From positions 124,001 to 188,000 of the forward strand of contig JABAQQ010000011.1 of the NCBI GenBank assembly GCA_019187225.1: 64,000 nucleotides of DNA, written 5' to 3'. Both the position numbers and the translations under genes were made by a program. A model generated the notes under the pieces. That model did no database searches. It was not told the DNA's origin and worked only from the letters and a program-made list of their open reading frames with translations. Numbering within the stretch: the stretch's first letter is position 1; every line of letters begins with the position of its first letter. Source of the DNA: Saprospiraceae bacterium (GTDB lineage: Bacteria > Bacteroidota > Bacteroidia > Chitinophagales > Saprospiraceae). Shown in pieces: positions 1-7,261 of this stretch.

Positions 1-1
1 T

Positions 2-763
2 GTCACTTTCCTGCCCACATCTACAGGATTTATCCTCACTCACAACCGCGACGAAGCGCCCAGCCGTTCGCCGCAGCATATTTCCAGGGAAAAAGTTGGG
101 GACGACGTGCTGTTGTTCCCCCGCGACACCAAAGCGGGCGGCGCCTGGATCGCTACAGCCAAAAGCGGCAAAACAGCCTGCCTGCTCAACGGCGCGTTCA
201 TCAAGCACCAACACGATCCACCCTACCGCCGGAGCCGGGGGGTGATGCTGCTCGATTTTTTCGAATGGAAACAAGCGGAAGATTTTTTTCGCGATTACGA
301 TCTCGACGGCATCGAACCGTTTACTTTTCTGCTTTTTGAAAACGCAACCGTTACAGAACTGCGCTGGGATGGCGCACAACGCCACTTAAAAACACTTTCC
401 TCTGAAGCGCCTCATTTTTGGTGTTCATCCACACTCTACCCCCCTGAGATGCAGGTCCGCCGGGAACAGGTATTCCGCGAGTGGCTGAACAACACCGTCT
501 TCCGTCCACCGTCTTCCGTCCACCGTCTTCCGTCCACCGTCCACCGTCTGCCATCTACCGTCTTCCGTCTCCATCTGACGGGCAGCGTTGGCGATCCTGA
601 AAACGATTTTGTGATGAACCGCGGCGGAAGGGTGCGCACTGTAAGCATCACACAGGTGGTGGCTCGAGAAGAATTTGTCCGGATGCGATATTTCGATTTA
701 CTGGAGGGTCAACGCGATAAACGGCAAATGCTGGCAAGGGAACGGCAGAATGCCACGGGCTGA
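2..763 (+). CDS. NRDE (TANGO2-like) family protein, 5' end outside window
   Basis: The reading frame is open from the first bases of the window, so the start codon lies upstream. The visible N-terminal part contains THNRDE, the signature of the NRDE family (related to eukaryotic TANGO2), whose biochemical role is not settled. Further family-like segments are KAGGAWIA, NGAF and, near the end, DPENDFVMNRGGRVRTVSIT. Between these blocks, at visible residues about 165-190, the protein runs through a Pro/Ser/Val/His/Arg-rich stretch. This is the translation of eleven tandem 7-bp repeats (495-571). The conserved sequence resumes in frame after the array, so the gene looks functional despite the insertion. 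Family assignment is fairly secure; function is unknown. Confidence 0.8.
   Translation, partial: VTFLPTSTGFILTHNRDEAPSRSPQHISREKVGDDVLLFPRDTKAGGAWIATAKSGKTACLLNGAFIKHQHDPPYRRSRGVMLLDFFEWKQAEDFFRDYDLDGIEPFTFLLFENATVTELRWDGAQRHLKTLSSEAPHFWCSSTLYPPEMQVRREQVFREWLNNTVFRPPSSVHRLPSTVHRLPSTVFRLHLTGSVGDPENDFVMNRGGRVRTVSITQVVAREEFVRMRYFDLLEGQRDKRQMLARERQNATG
495..571. repeat. Tandem heptamer array inside the NRDE gene
   Basis: Eleven consecutive 7-bp units of the form CCGTCTT, CCGTCCA, CCGTCTG or CCATCTA. The array lies wholly inside an intact reading frame and is translated. The unit differs from the other heptamer arrays in the window, but period and length are the same. Confidence 0.9.
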
Positions 764-918
764 TCCGGAGATTTATTGTGCGGCTTCGGTTAATTTTTTG
801 TCAATATCCCGAACTTTGTTTTGGCGGCTCGGTTTTTTCCCCATATATTGCGCCAACTTAATCAGGTTTACACCAATTGTTCACTTCTAATCTTCTTAGG
901 AAGTCATCTAATCTGCTT

Positions 919-1224
919 ATGAAAAAAATCCTACTCTTCTTCGCCTTCGTGTTGGTAGGTGTGGCGCTCAGCGCTCAAAGCAACCCGAAACCCGATCTCT
1001 CCGTTTTCCCCAATCCCACGACAGAATATATTTCCGTTCAAGACAAAAATGACGCCGTCGGTTTTCTTTCGGTATTCAATTTAGTGGGTAAAAAAGTCAA
1101 GGAATTTGAATTCGTCAAAGGTGAACAATACTACGTTGCCGATCTTCCGAAAGGCATGTACCTGGTGCAAATCCTGGATCGCAGCAAACGCAATCTGACG
1201 ACGCAAAAATTAGAAAAGCGCTGA
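919..1224 (+). CDS. Small secreted protein consisting of signal peptide plus T9SS type A sorting domain
   Basis: The protein is 101 aa. ATG at 919 is followed directly by a lysine-rich, hydrophobic signal peptide ending in LSAQ, so this start is preferred to an in-frame ATG at 877. The whole mature part matches a T9SS type A C-terminal sorting domain: VFPNPTTEYISV, then FNLVGKKV, then LPKGMYLVQI and a basic tail. There is no room for another domain. Such tails normally direct a much larger passenger across the outer membrane, so this is either a minimal cell-surface protein or a remnant of a larger gene. It is followed by a strong bidirectional terminator. Confidence 0.8.
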   Translation: MKKILLFFAFVLVGVALSAQSNPKPDLSVFPNPTTEYISVQDKNDAVGFLSVFNLVGKKVKEFEFVKGEQYYVADLPKGMYLVQILDRSKRNLTTQKLEKR

Positions 1225-1245
1225 TATTCACGCTTTTACAACAAC

Positions 1246-1282
1246 AAAAAACCGGTGCGCACACTGCGCACCGGTTTTTTTA
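1246..1282. terminator. Bidirectional rho-independent terminator
   Basis: A perfect 12-bp stem (AACCGGTGCGCA, 1250-1261, with TGCGCACCGGTT, 1265-1276) has a 3-nt loop, an A-run before it and a T-run after it. It sits between the convergent genes ending at 1224 (+) and 1327 (-) and can serve both. Confidence 0.9.
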
Positions 1283-1326
1283 TTGCCCGAAAATTTACTC
1301 GGGCCAATGCCGCTATCCCAAAAAGG

Positions 1327-2241
1327 TCATTCACTTTTCAGCGCTGCCACCAGCTTTTCTGCCATGCCGAAGCTGGTGCTCGACGACAGCCGCGTTCGGC
1401 GCAGCGTACCGCTGATCTCGCAGGCTGCAAAAGCATGGAAATGTCCCGCCGCGTCGCGTTCGCAATGAACGCCGAGGGGGAGCTGGCAACCACCTTCCAT
1501 AAGTTGCAGCACTTTGCGCTCCACGTTGGTGACGGCGGAAATTTCCGGATGGTGTATTTTTTTCAGGATCAGCCGGGTTGCCGTATCGTCGCGGTGGGTT
1601 TGCCAGGCCAGCACGCCTTGTGCAGGGGCGGGTACAAATTCGCGGGGATTCAACTCCAGGACTTCCAGGCCGGCCAAATCCAGCCCAAGGCGGCTCACAC
1701 CCGCAGCTGCAAGGAAAATGGCGTCGAAGTCGCCGCTGCGGAGTTTTTCGAGACGGGTTGGTACATTACCCCGGATGTCTTTCAAACGGATATCGGGCCG
1801 GAAATCTAGCATTTGGGCTTTGCGGCGGTTGGCCGAGGTGCCGATAACGGCATTTTTTTTCACTTTGAAGGGCTCTTTTTCGACAAAGGCTTCTTTCCTG
1901 ATGATGAGCCAGTCCGCCGGATTGTCGCGGTAGGAAACAGCGGCAATTACCAATCCTTCCGGCTGGCTGGTGGGCAGGTCTTTCATGGAGTGTACCGCCA
2001 GGTCTATATCGCCGCGCAGCAACGCGTCCTCTATTTCCTTGGTGAAAAAACCTTTGCCCTCCAATTTGTCGAAACCAAGGTGTTGCACCAGGTCGCCTTG
2101 CGTTTTGATCACGACCAGTTCGCTGTCCACTCCGGCACGTGCGAGTTCTGCGCGGGTGAATTCTGCCTGCCATAAGGCCAGTTTGCTGCCACGGGTACCA
2201 ATTTTAAGGGGCGAAGTGCGAGGTATGAGTTGTGAGGGCAT
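1327..2241 (-). CDS. hemC: Hydroxymethylbilane synthase (porphobilinogen deaminase)
   Basis: HemC joins four porphobilinogen molecules into hydroxymethylbilane in the cytoplasmic tetrapyrrole (heme) pathway. The 304-aa length is normal for the family. Visible landmarks are KIGTRGSKLALWQA near the N-terminus, HSMKDLP at about residues 84-90, the arginine-rich GTSANRR and IRGNVPTRL substrate-binding segments (134-165), PAPAQG at 204-209 and GGCQLPLG, whose Cys252 should carry the dipyrromethane cofactor. No other heme gene is adjacent. It is convergent with the small T9SS gene across the terminator at 1246-1282. Assignment is secure. Confidence 0.97.
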   Translation of the reverse strand: MPSQLIPRTSPLKIGTRGSKLALWQAEFTRAELARAGVDSELVVIKTQGDLVQHLGFDKLEGKGFFTKEIEDALLRGDIDLAVHSMKDLPTSQPEGLVIAAVSYRDNPADWLIIRKEAFVEKEPFKVKKNAVIGTSANRRKAQMLDFRPDIRLKDIRGNVPTRLEKLRSGDFDAIFLAAAGVSRLGLDLAGLEVLELNPREFVPAPAQGVLAWQTHRDDTATRLILKKIHHPEISAVTNVERKVLQLMEGGCQLPLGVHCERDAAGHFHAFAACEISGTLRRTRLSSSTSFGMAEKLVAALKSE

Positions 2242-2294
2242 GGGCGAAAAAAGCGATTTTTCGGGGCAAAGGTGAGAAAAAATCCAGCGGACTC

Positions 2295-3152
2295 TTAATT
2301 AAAAGATTGGTTTTCAGCACGCATACTTTTCCGGGCATCAGCACCGAAAATAACCTCCAGTGCTTGCGCTTCTACCGGAAAAACTTCACGGAACGTTCCG
2401 GGAAACGTAAAATAATGGTGAATGGCCACCGGCAGTACTTCCACACCCCCAATCCCGATGACCGATTCCACATGGACACGGGGCATTTTGCTCACGGTCT
2501 GCAATTTTTCCCAAATATTCCCGTCCGTAAAAACCGGGTATGGCTCATTCGGATAGGTTAATATGAAGGCCCTGGCGTATTCATGCAACGCCACATTGTA
2601 CCATTGGGCCGGATTGGCAAATGCCTGCATCACCTGTTCTGCCGAAAAAAGCAGGCAACCGTCGGGTTCGTATAACTCGGAAGCGTGGTCGAAAGGATAT
2701 TCCGGAGTCGGGAAAGGCTTGGGATAGACGATGACTTTTTCAAATTTTTCAAACAGAAACGTATTGCGATAAAAGGTGAGCAAAACTGCCTGTGCGGCGA
2801 GTGCAAGTTGCACGTCCGGCGGGACAGCTTCTTCTTCGAAGGCAATGGGTTCCCAGTCGGTTCCCATGCGAAACAGCGCTATACGGCCCCGAAACTTTTG
2901 TTGATCGTCCGGGGAAAGTTGTCGGTAAAAGCCGGAGAACCTTTCCAGCATCGTTGTCAGCCCCGCTTCCAGTTTCGGCGGGCGGCGACTGTACCACCAC
3001 CAATTGATTTGTGGAGAAAAGATGTAGATCAGTGTGGCGATCAGGACAAAAGGGATCAACCAAACAGCGTAATCGCTGTTGACCTTCCACGCCATGTACA
3101 GGAAATAGAGCGAAAGAAAGACGAAAGGAGAGGCTAAATAATTGGAAAACAT
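2295..3152 (-). CDS. MtfA-like membrane protein with degenerate zinc-peptidase site
   Basis: The 285-aa protein begins with two membrane segments (about residues 3-21 and 28-45), then a domain resembling the M90/MtfA peptidases: FEEEAVPPDVQLALAAQAVLL and FEKVIVYPKPF match the family pattern before the active site. In active members the motif is HExxH followed by a distant Glu in an SEYFF-like segment. Here the first site reads HEYAR (His at about 190), so the second His is Arg, and the later segment reads IHHYFTF without the Glu. It therefore looks like a non-catalytic relative. An in-frame Met at 3203 would add 17 residues; Met at 3152 is preferred because the first membrane segment follows it directly. 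Confidence 0.7.
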   Translation of the reverse strand: MFSNYLASPFVFLSLYFLYMAWKVNSDYAVWLIPFVLIATLIYIFSPQINWWWYSRRPPKLEAGLTTMLERFSGFYRQLSPDDQQKFRGRIALFRMGTDWEPIAFEEEAVPPDVQLALAAQAVLLTFYRNTFLFEKFEKVIVYPKPFPTPEYPFDHASELYEPDGCLLFSAEQVMQAFANPAQWYNVALHEYARAFILTYPNEPYPVFTDGNIWEKLQTVSKMPRVHVESVIGIGGVEVLPVAIHHYFTFPGTFREVFPVEAQALEVIFGADARKSMRAENQSFN

Positions 3153-3276
3153 ACGATTGGGATAGCAGATAGAAGACCTGAGTGGATGGGTTTTCAACGC
3201 CAAATGTTCAACGTCCGGTATTGAATATCCAATTGTCAGTGCGGTAATTTTTTAAAAAATCGCAATTCCCCCTTTC

Positions 3277-3304
3277 TTGTTTGCAAAAAATCGTTTTACC
3301 TTTG
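3277..3304 (+). promoter_or_regulatory. Bacteroidota-type promoter of tRNA-Phe
   Basis: TTG at 3277-3279 and TACCTTTG at 3297-3304 are separated by 17 nt. They match the -33/-7 pattern (TTG, TAnnTTTG) of this phylum and lie about 20 nt before the tRNA. Confidence 0.6.
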
Positions 3305-3325
3305 CCCCGCTTTTCCAGGCAGGCT

Positions 3326-3398
3326 GGTGCCTTAGCTCAGATGGTAGAGCAATGGACTGAAAATCCATGTGTCCCCAGTTCGATTCTGGGAGGTACCA
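3326..3398 (+). tRNA. tRNA-Phe (GAA)
   Basis: The cloverleaf folds fully: acceptor GGTGCCT with AGGTACC (one G-T pair), D stem GCTC/GAGC, anticodon stem ATGGA/TCCAT with loop CTGAAAA (anticodon GAA), and T stem CCCAG/CTGGG with loop TTCGATT. Discriminator A is at 3398. CCA is not encoded. Confidence 0.97.
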
Positions 3399-3405
3399 CA
3401 AACAG

Positions 3406-3440
3406 GATCCCGAGGGTTAGTTGCCTTCGGGATTTTTGTT
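3406..3440 (+). terminator. Terminator downstream of tRNA-Phe
   Basis: An imperfect stem (GGATCCCGAGG with CCTTCGGGAT) with one bulge is followed by ATTTTTGTTTTT. Confidence 0.75.
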
Positions 3441-3447
3441 TTTCATT

Positions 3448-3540
3448 GGGGATTTGTTGATGCGGGTATTTGGCGATATGATAACCGCATCAACAAATCC
3501 CCCTTATCTAAAAAACCCCGAATACCCGCATCAACAAATC
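3448..3540. repeat. Two overlapping, mutually exclusive inverted repeats before lpxK
   Basis: The segment 3451-3470 is perfectly complementary to 3521-3540 (20 bp). The overlapping segment 3448-3465 is perfectly complementary to 3485-3502 (18 bp). Only one of the two stems can form at a time. Both arms carry the core GATTTGTTGATGCGG. It lies directly upstream of lpxK, whose ATG is at 3552. Confidence 0.85.
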
Positions 3541-3551
3541 ACCAACCAGCC

Positions 3552-4619
3552 ATGTCCGAAGATATCGTCATCCGTGTGCTGCTGCTCCCGCTTGCTTTGC
3601 TTTATGGCATTGGCGTGGGCATCCGCAACCTGCTCTACCGGGTGGGGGCGCTTCGGAGCGTTCGTTTCGACCTGCCTGTGGTGTCTGTCGGCAATCTATC
3701 GGTGGGCGGTGCGGGCAAATCGCCGCACATCGAGTACCTGCTCCGTTGGCTCGACCGGTATATCGGGGTAGCGGTGCTGAGCCGGGGATACGGTCGCAAG
3801 ACCATGGGTTATCGCCCCGTAACGGTGATTGACAATGCAGAGCAGGTGGGCGACGAACCGCTTCAGTTCAAACGAAAATTTCCGGACATCCCCATCAGTG
3901 TCTGCGAAAGCCGGGCACTCGGAGTGCCGGAATTGGTCAAGCGCAACCCTGAAACGCAGTGCGTTTTGCTCGACGACGCTTTTCAACACCTGGCGGTTAC
4001 GCCGATGTTGAATATCCTGCTCACAGAATTCAACCGCCCTTTTACCCGCGACTGGCTGTTGCCTGCCGGGCGGCTGCGCGAATGGCGTTTCGGCTACCGC
4101 CGCGCCGATGTTATTATCGTCACAAAATGCCCTCCGGATCTCACGCCTCACCAGCGCTATGAAATGTTGATGGAAATTGACCCTTACCCGCGCCAACGCG
4201 TTTATTTTTCCCGTTACCAATACGGTCAACCCTATGCCTTGTCAAATCCCGGTGAGCGCCGTCCGCTCGATCTGGAAACACACGTGCTGCTCGTCAGTGC
4301 CATCGCCAACACCGATTATTTGTTGCAATATCTGGGTGGTGAAACGGGCTCGGTTCAAACCCTGGAATTCGAAGACCATCACTACTTCGATGAATCCGAT
4401 CTGCTGGACCTGCTCCGGCGGTTTGAGGCGTTGCCTCACCGCAATAAGATCATTCTGACCACGGAAAAGGATGCCGTGCGCCTCGAATTGCACGAGGATT
4501 TTCTGCGAACCAATCAATTGCCGGTATTCGTGTTGCCCGTCGAAGTGGCCTTTTGCGACAACGACGAGGCCGATTTTCAAGCCGATGTGAAAGAAATACT
4601 GCTCGATTTCAAGGTGTGA
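3552..4619 (+). CDS. lpxK: Tetraacyldisaccharide 4'-kinase (lipid A biosynthesis)
   Basis: LpxK phosphorylates the 4' position of the lipid A disaccharide precursor at the inner face of the cytoplasmic membrane, using ATP. The product is 355 aa. A hydrophobic N-terminal helix (VLLLPLALLYGIGVGI) is followed by the P-loop variant VGNLSVGGAGKSP (about residues 47-60), then SRGYGR, GDEP and DDAFQH, all typical of the family, and ITTEKDAVRL near the end. The frame stays open upstream into the tRNA, but the ATG at 3552 matches the family N-terminus and clears the tRNA and hairpins. The competing hairpins just upstream could affect its leader RNA. Confidence 0.95.
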   Translation: MSEDIVIRVLLLPLALLYGIGVGIRNLLYRVGALRSVRFDLPVVSVGNLSVGGAGKSPHIEYLLRWLDRYIGVAVLSRGYGRKTMGYRPVTVIDNAEQVGDEPLQFKRKFPDIPISVCESRALGVPELVKRNPETQCVLLDDAFQHLAVTPMLNILLTEFNRPFTRDWLLPAGRLREWRFGYRRADVIIVTKCPPDLTPHQRYEMLMEIDPYPRQRVYFSRYQYGQPYALSNPGERRPLDLETHVLLVSAIANTDYLLQYLGGETGSVQTLEFEDHHYFDESDLLDLLRRFEALPHRNKIILTTEKDAVRLELHEDFLRTNQLPVFVLPVEVAFCDNDEADFQADVKEILLDFKV

Positions 4620-4621
4620 TC

Positions 4622-5713
4622 CTACCCAAACCGCTGCAATGCCTGCATCAGACGCTCCGGAAGTTCCTCCCGGCAAGCCGATTGGTAATCCTGGTACGAA
4701 CAAGGGACAAGCCGGTGACGCTCGTGTCTTTTCTTTGTCACCACGGGCACCTGCATCCACCACCGTCCGCTTTTTGCGCTTTTCCAGAAAGTAAGCTGGT
4801 AATGCAATTGCCGGAAGGCGACGATATACTCCGTCAGACCGGCTTTGGAAGCGGGAAAATCATTTTTCCGGTTAAAAAAACCTTCCAGAAAGTACCAGAT
4901 CATTTGAGCGGCAACCTGGGCTGTTTGCACGTCGCGGTCGCGGTCGGGCCGATAGCCGTAAACGCCGAAAGAAGTCAACTTGTCGCTCATGCCGGCGTAG
5001 CGGCACAATTGGCAGGCTTCTTCGGCGAAATATCCGGAAGGGGAAGCGGAAGATACGCCGGGGGCTTCGCTTTGTTTCAAGGCGCCGAGGTGGAATGCCA
5101 GCAGGTCGGCGTCGCGAATGACGGGTTCCGTTTCTTCGATGGCCGCCCGCGACCGCCCGAGCCGAACCATATCGAAATAGTTGTTTTGTAAGAATTTTAC
5201 TGCATCGGCGGGCGTTTGGTGCGCCTGAAAGCCAACGAGGCCAAAATTGAACAGCAATGGATGAAGGGGCGAAAGCAAAGGCGAATACACTTCTTCTTTG
5301 TTCCCAAACCGAAGCTGTTCGTCCACCGCAACCATATTGACCAGGGCTTTGGCATCCTGATAAGCAAAAAACTGCGCGCGGGCCATATCATCGTTGCCGG
5401 CGATGACGATGGGTAACACTTTGCCACTCAGCAATTCGTACAATACCGGGATCAACAGCGATGCTTCCGCTTTTCGCAGGTTGCCGAGGTCGGCTACCGT
5501 CCCCTTCGGAAAAGCGGACACTGTTCGGTACAGGCAATCCCGAACGGCATTCGCTTCTTTCTCACCTGCGCCGATCAATGCCACTTTCACCTTTTTTAGA
5601 TCCGGCAGATCGTCTTTGGCAATCAATATATTTTTTCCGAAATGCGTCGCCGGAAGCGGTTCCAATGATTTCAGAAAGGAAGCGGACAGGGGTTTGAGCC
5701 AGTTTTGAAGCAT
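4622..5713 (-). CDS. Arginase/formimidoylglutamase-like protein with altered metal site
   Basis: The protein is 363 aa. Its layout resembles the ureohydrolase fold, in particular the Bacteroidota formimidoylglutamase-like group: LLSGKVLPIVIAGNDD corresponds to the GGDHS strand, NMVAVDEQL to the DAHxD strand and IRDADLLAFHLGALK to the SxDxxDP strand. Several manganese ligands of active arginases are not present at these places (GNDD instead of GGDH, VDEQL instead of DAHxD), so catalysis is doubtful. The C-terminal YRPDRDRDVQTAQVAAQMIWYFLEG segment follows the family pattern. An alternative Met at 5821 exists; Met at 5713 (MLQNWLKPL) is preferred because the upstream stretch overlaps the likely promoter of the divergent dehydrogenase. 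It is tail-to-tail with lpxK, 2 nt apart. Confidence 0.65.
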   Translation of the reverse strand: MLQNWLKPLSASFLKSLEPLPATHFGKNILIAKDDLPDLKKVKVALIGAGEKEANAVRDCLYRTVSAFPKGTVADLGNLRKAEASLLIPVLYELLSGKVLPIVIAGNDDMARAQFFAYQDAKALVNMVAVDEQLRFGNKEEVYSPLLSPLHPLLFNFGLVGFQAHQTPADAVKFLQNNYFDMVRLGRSRAAIEETEPVIRDADLLAFHLGALKQSEAPGVSSASPSGYFAEEACQLCRYAGMSDKLTSFGVYGYRPDRDRDVQTAQVAAQMIWYFLEGFFNRKNDFPASKAGLTEYIVAFRQLHYQLTFWKSAKSGRWWMQVPVVTKKRHERHRLVPCSYQDYQSACREELPERLMQALQRFG

Positions 5714-5803
5714 AAGAACAAAAGATGCAGCGCCATTCAACGCACTTTTTTCAGCCGAAAAGTAAAGAGTTTTTTGAAATGGCTTTTCCATACGGTTTTT
5801 CTC

Positions 5804-5811
5804 TACTTTTG
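5804..5811 (+). promoter_or_regulatory. Probable -7 box of the dehydrogenase gene
   Basis: TACTTTTG at 5804-5811 fits the TAnnTTTG -7 element. No -33 TTG at normal spacing is obvious, so the call is tentative. The leader would be about 80 nt. Confidence 0.4.
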
Positions 5812-5896
5812 CGCCGCCCAACCGGAAAGGGCCTCCGAAAGGGGAGGCTGCAAACGACTTTCAACACCCTTAATGACCTGAACACCACCACAATAC

Positions 5897-7132
5897 ATGG
5901 AAGATTTGCTGAACAGGTACAAAGCCGAACGACCAGAAATTGTATTCGAATGGCATGATACGGAAACCGACGCGGAAGGCTGGATCGTGATCAATTCGCT
6001 GCGCAACGGCGCAGCCGGCGGCGGTACACGTATGCGCAAAGGGCTGACCCGCGAAGAAGTAATTTCACTGGCGAAAGTCATGGAAATCAAATTCAGCGTG
6101 TGCGGGCCACCCATCGGAGGCGCCAAAAGCGGTATCAATTTTGACCCTACGGATCCCCGGCGCCTGGAAGTACTGGGGCGTTGGTATCGCGCCGTACTCC
6201 CGATCCTGAAGTCCTATTACGGTACGGGTGGCGACCTGAATGTGGACGAGATCAAGGACGTAGTGCCACTCACCGAAGACCTTGGGCTCTGGCATCCGCA
6301 GGAGGGCATCGTCAAGGGTCACCTGAAACCATCTGAAGGTCAACAAATCAACATCATAGGGCAGCTTCGCTATGGCTGCACCAAAATCGTGGAAGACCCC
6401 GAGTACGTGCCCGAAGGAGGGCCGGACAAATACGCTGTAGCGGACCTGATTACCGGCTATGGAGTTGCCGAGTCGGTGCGGCATTTTTACGACCTGTACT
6501 ACAAAATTTCACCTTCGGGCAAGACCGCCATCATTCAGGGCTGGGGCAATGTAGCTTCCACGGCGGCTTGTTATCTTGCCAAAGAAGGAGTGAAGATTAT
6601 TGGCATCATTGATCGCGAAGGAGGATTGCTCACCCCCCAGGGACTTACCTTGGAAGAGGTAAAACATCTTTTCAATACCAAAAAAGGCAACAAATTAAAT
6701 GCGCCCAACTTGCTGCCTTTCAACGAAATAAATGAGAAGATATGGAAATTGGGCGCACATATTTTTATTCCGGGCGCCGCTTCCAAATTGGTGACGCCGG
6801 AACAAATGGATATGCTTTTGAAAGGCGGCACAGAAGTTGTTGCCTGCGGCGCCAATGTTCCCTTTGTGGACGACGAGGTGTTCTTCGGACCTACGGCCCG
6901 GTATGCCGATGAGCACACCGGCGTTATACCGGACTTCATTGCCAATTGCGGCATGGCACGGGTTTTTGCTTATCTGATGCAACCCGATGCAGTAATGACC
7001 GACCAAGCCATCTTCAGCGATATTTCGGCGACGATACGCCGCGCTTTGGAGGAAGTATTAAAAATAAACCCAATTCCCCGCCGAATTTCTACCAACGCCC
7101 TATATTTGGCGCTGAGAAAATTAGGGGTTTAA
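5897..7132 (+). CDS. Glu/Leu/Phe/Val-type amino acid dehydrogenase
   Basis: This 411-aa oxidoreductase reversibly deaminates an L-amino acid (most likely glutamate) to the 2-oxo acid with NAD(P)+. The dimerisation/catalytic domain carries GGGTRMRKG and PPIGGAKSGI, whose Lys77 is the substrate-binding lysine, followed by GTGGDLNVDE. The Rossmann domain begins at about residue 212 with IIQGWGNVAS, and acidic residue IDREGG follows the second strand. The C-terminal half has GAAS and VVACGANVP. Substrate preference between glutamate and branched-chain amino acids cannot be read from the sequence. It is single, with a divergent arginase-like neighbour. Confidence 0.9.
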   Translation: MEDLLNRYKAERPEIVFEWHDTETDAEGWIVINSLRNGAAGGGTRMRKGLTREEVISLAKVMEIKFSVCGPPIGGAKSGINFDPTDPRRLEVLGRWYRAVLPILKSYYGTGGDLNVDEIKDVVPLTEDLGLWHPQEGIVKGHLKPSEGQQINIIGQLRYGCTKIVEDPEYVPEGGPDKYAVADLITGYGVAESVRHFYDLYYKISPSGKTAIIQGWGNVASTAACYLAKEGVKIIGIIDREGGLLTPQGLTLEEVKHLFNTKKGNKLNAPNLLPFNEINEKIWKLGAHIFIPGAASKLVTPEQMDMLLKGGTEVVACGANVPFVDDEVFFGPTARYADEHTGVIPDFIANCGMARVFAYLMQPDAVMTDQAIFSDISATIRRALEEVLKINPIPRRISTNALYLALRKLGV

Positions 7133-7261
7133 TGCCTCTTTTTCAAAAACTTGTGGGAACTTGCGCCCGAAAACCCGAAGAACCAAGGCTCTTTTGAACA
7201 ATCCTTTCCAAAAACAATTACAAAACTGTTAACATTCATTCATTCTAAAAGCAGTGACCCT

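Noticed and set aside
3369-3551. N-terminal extension of LpxK
   Set aside because: It would start inside tRNA-Phe and run through a terminator and two hairpins; the family N-terminus begins at 3552.
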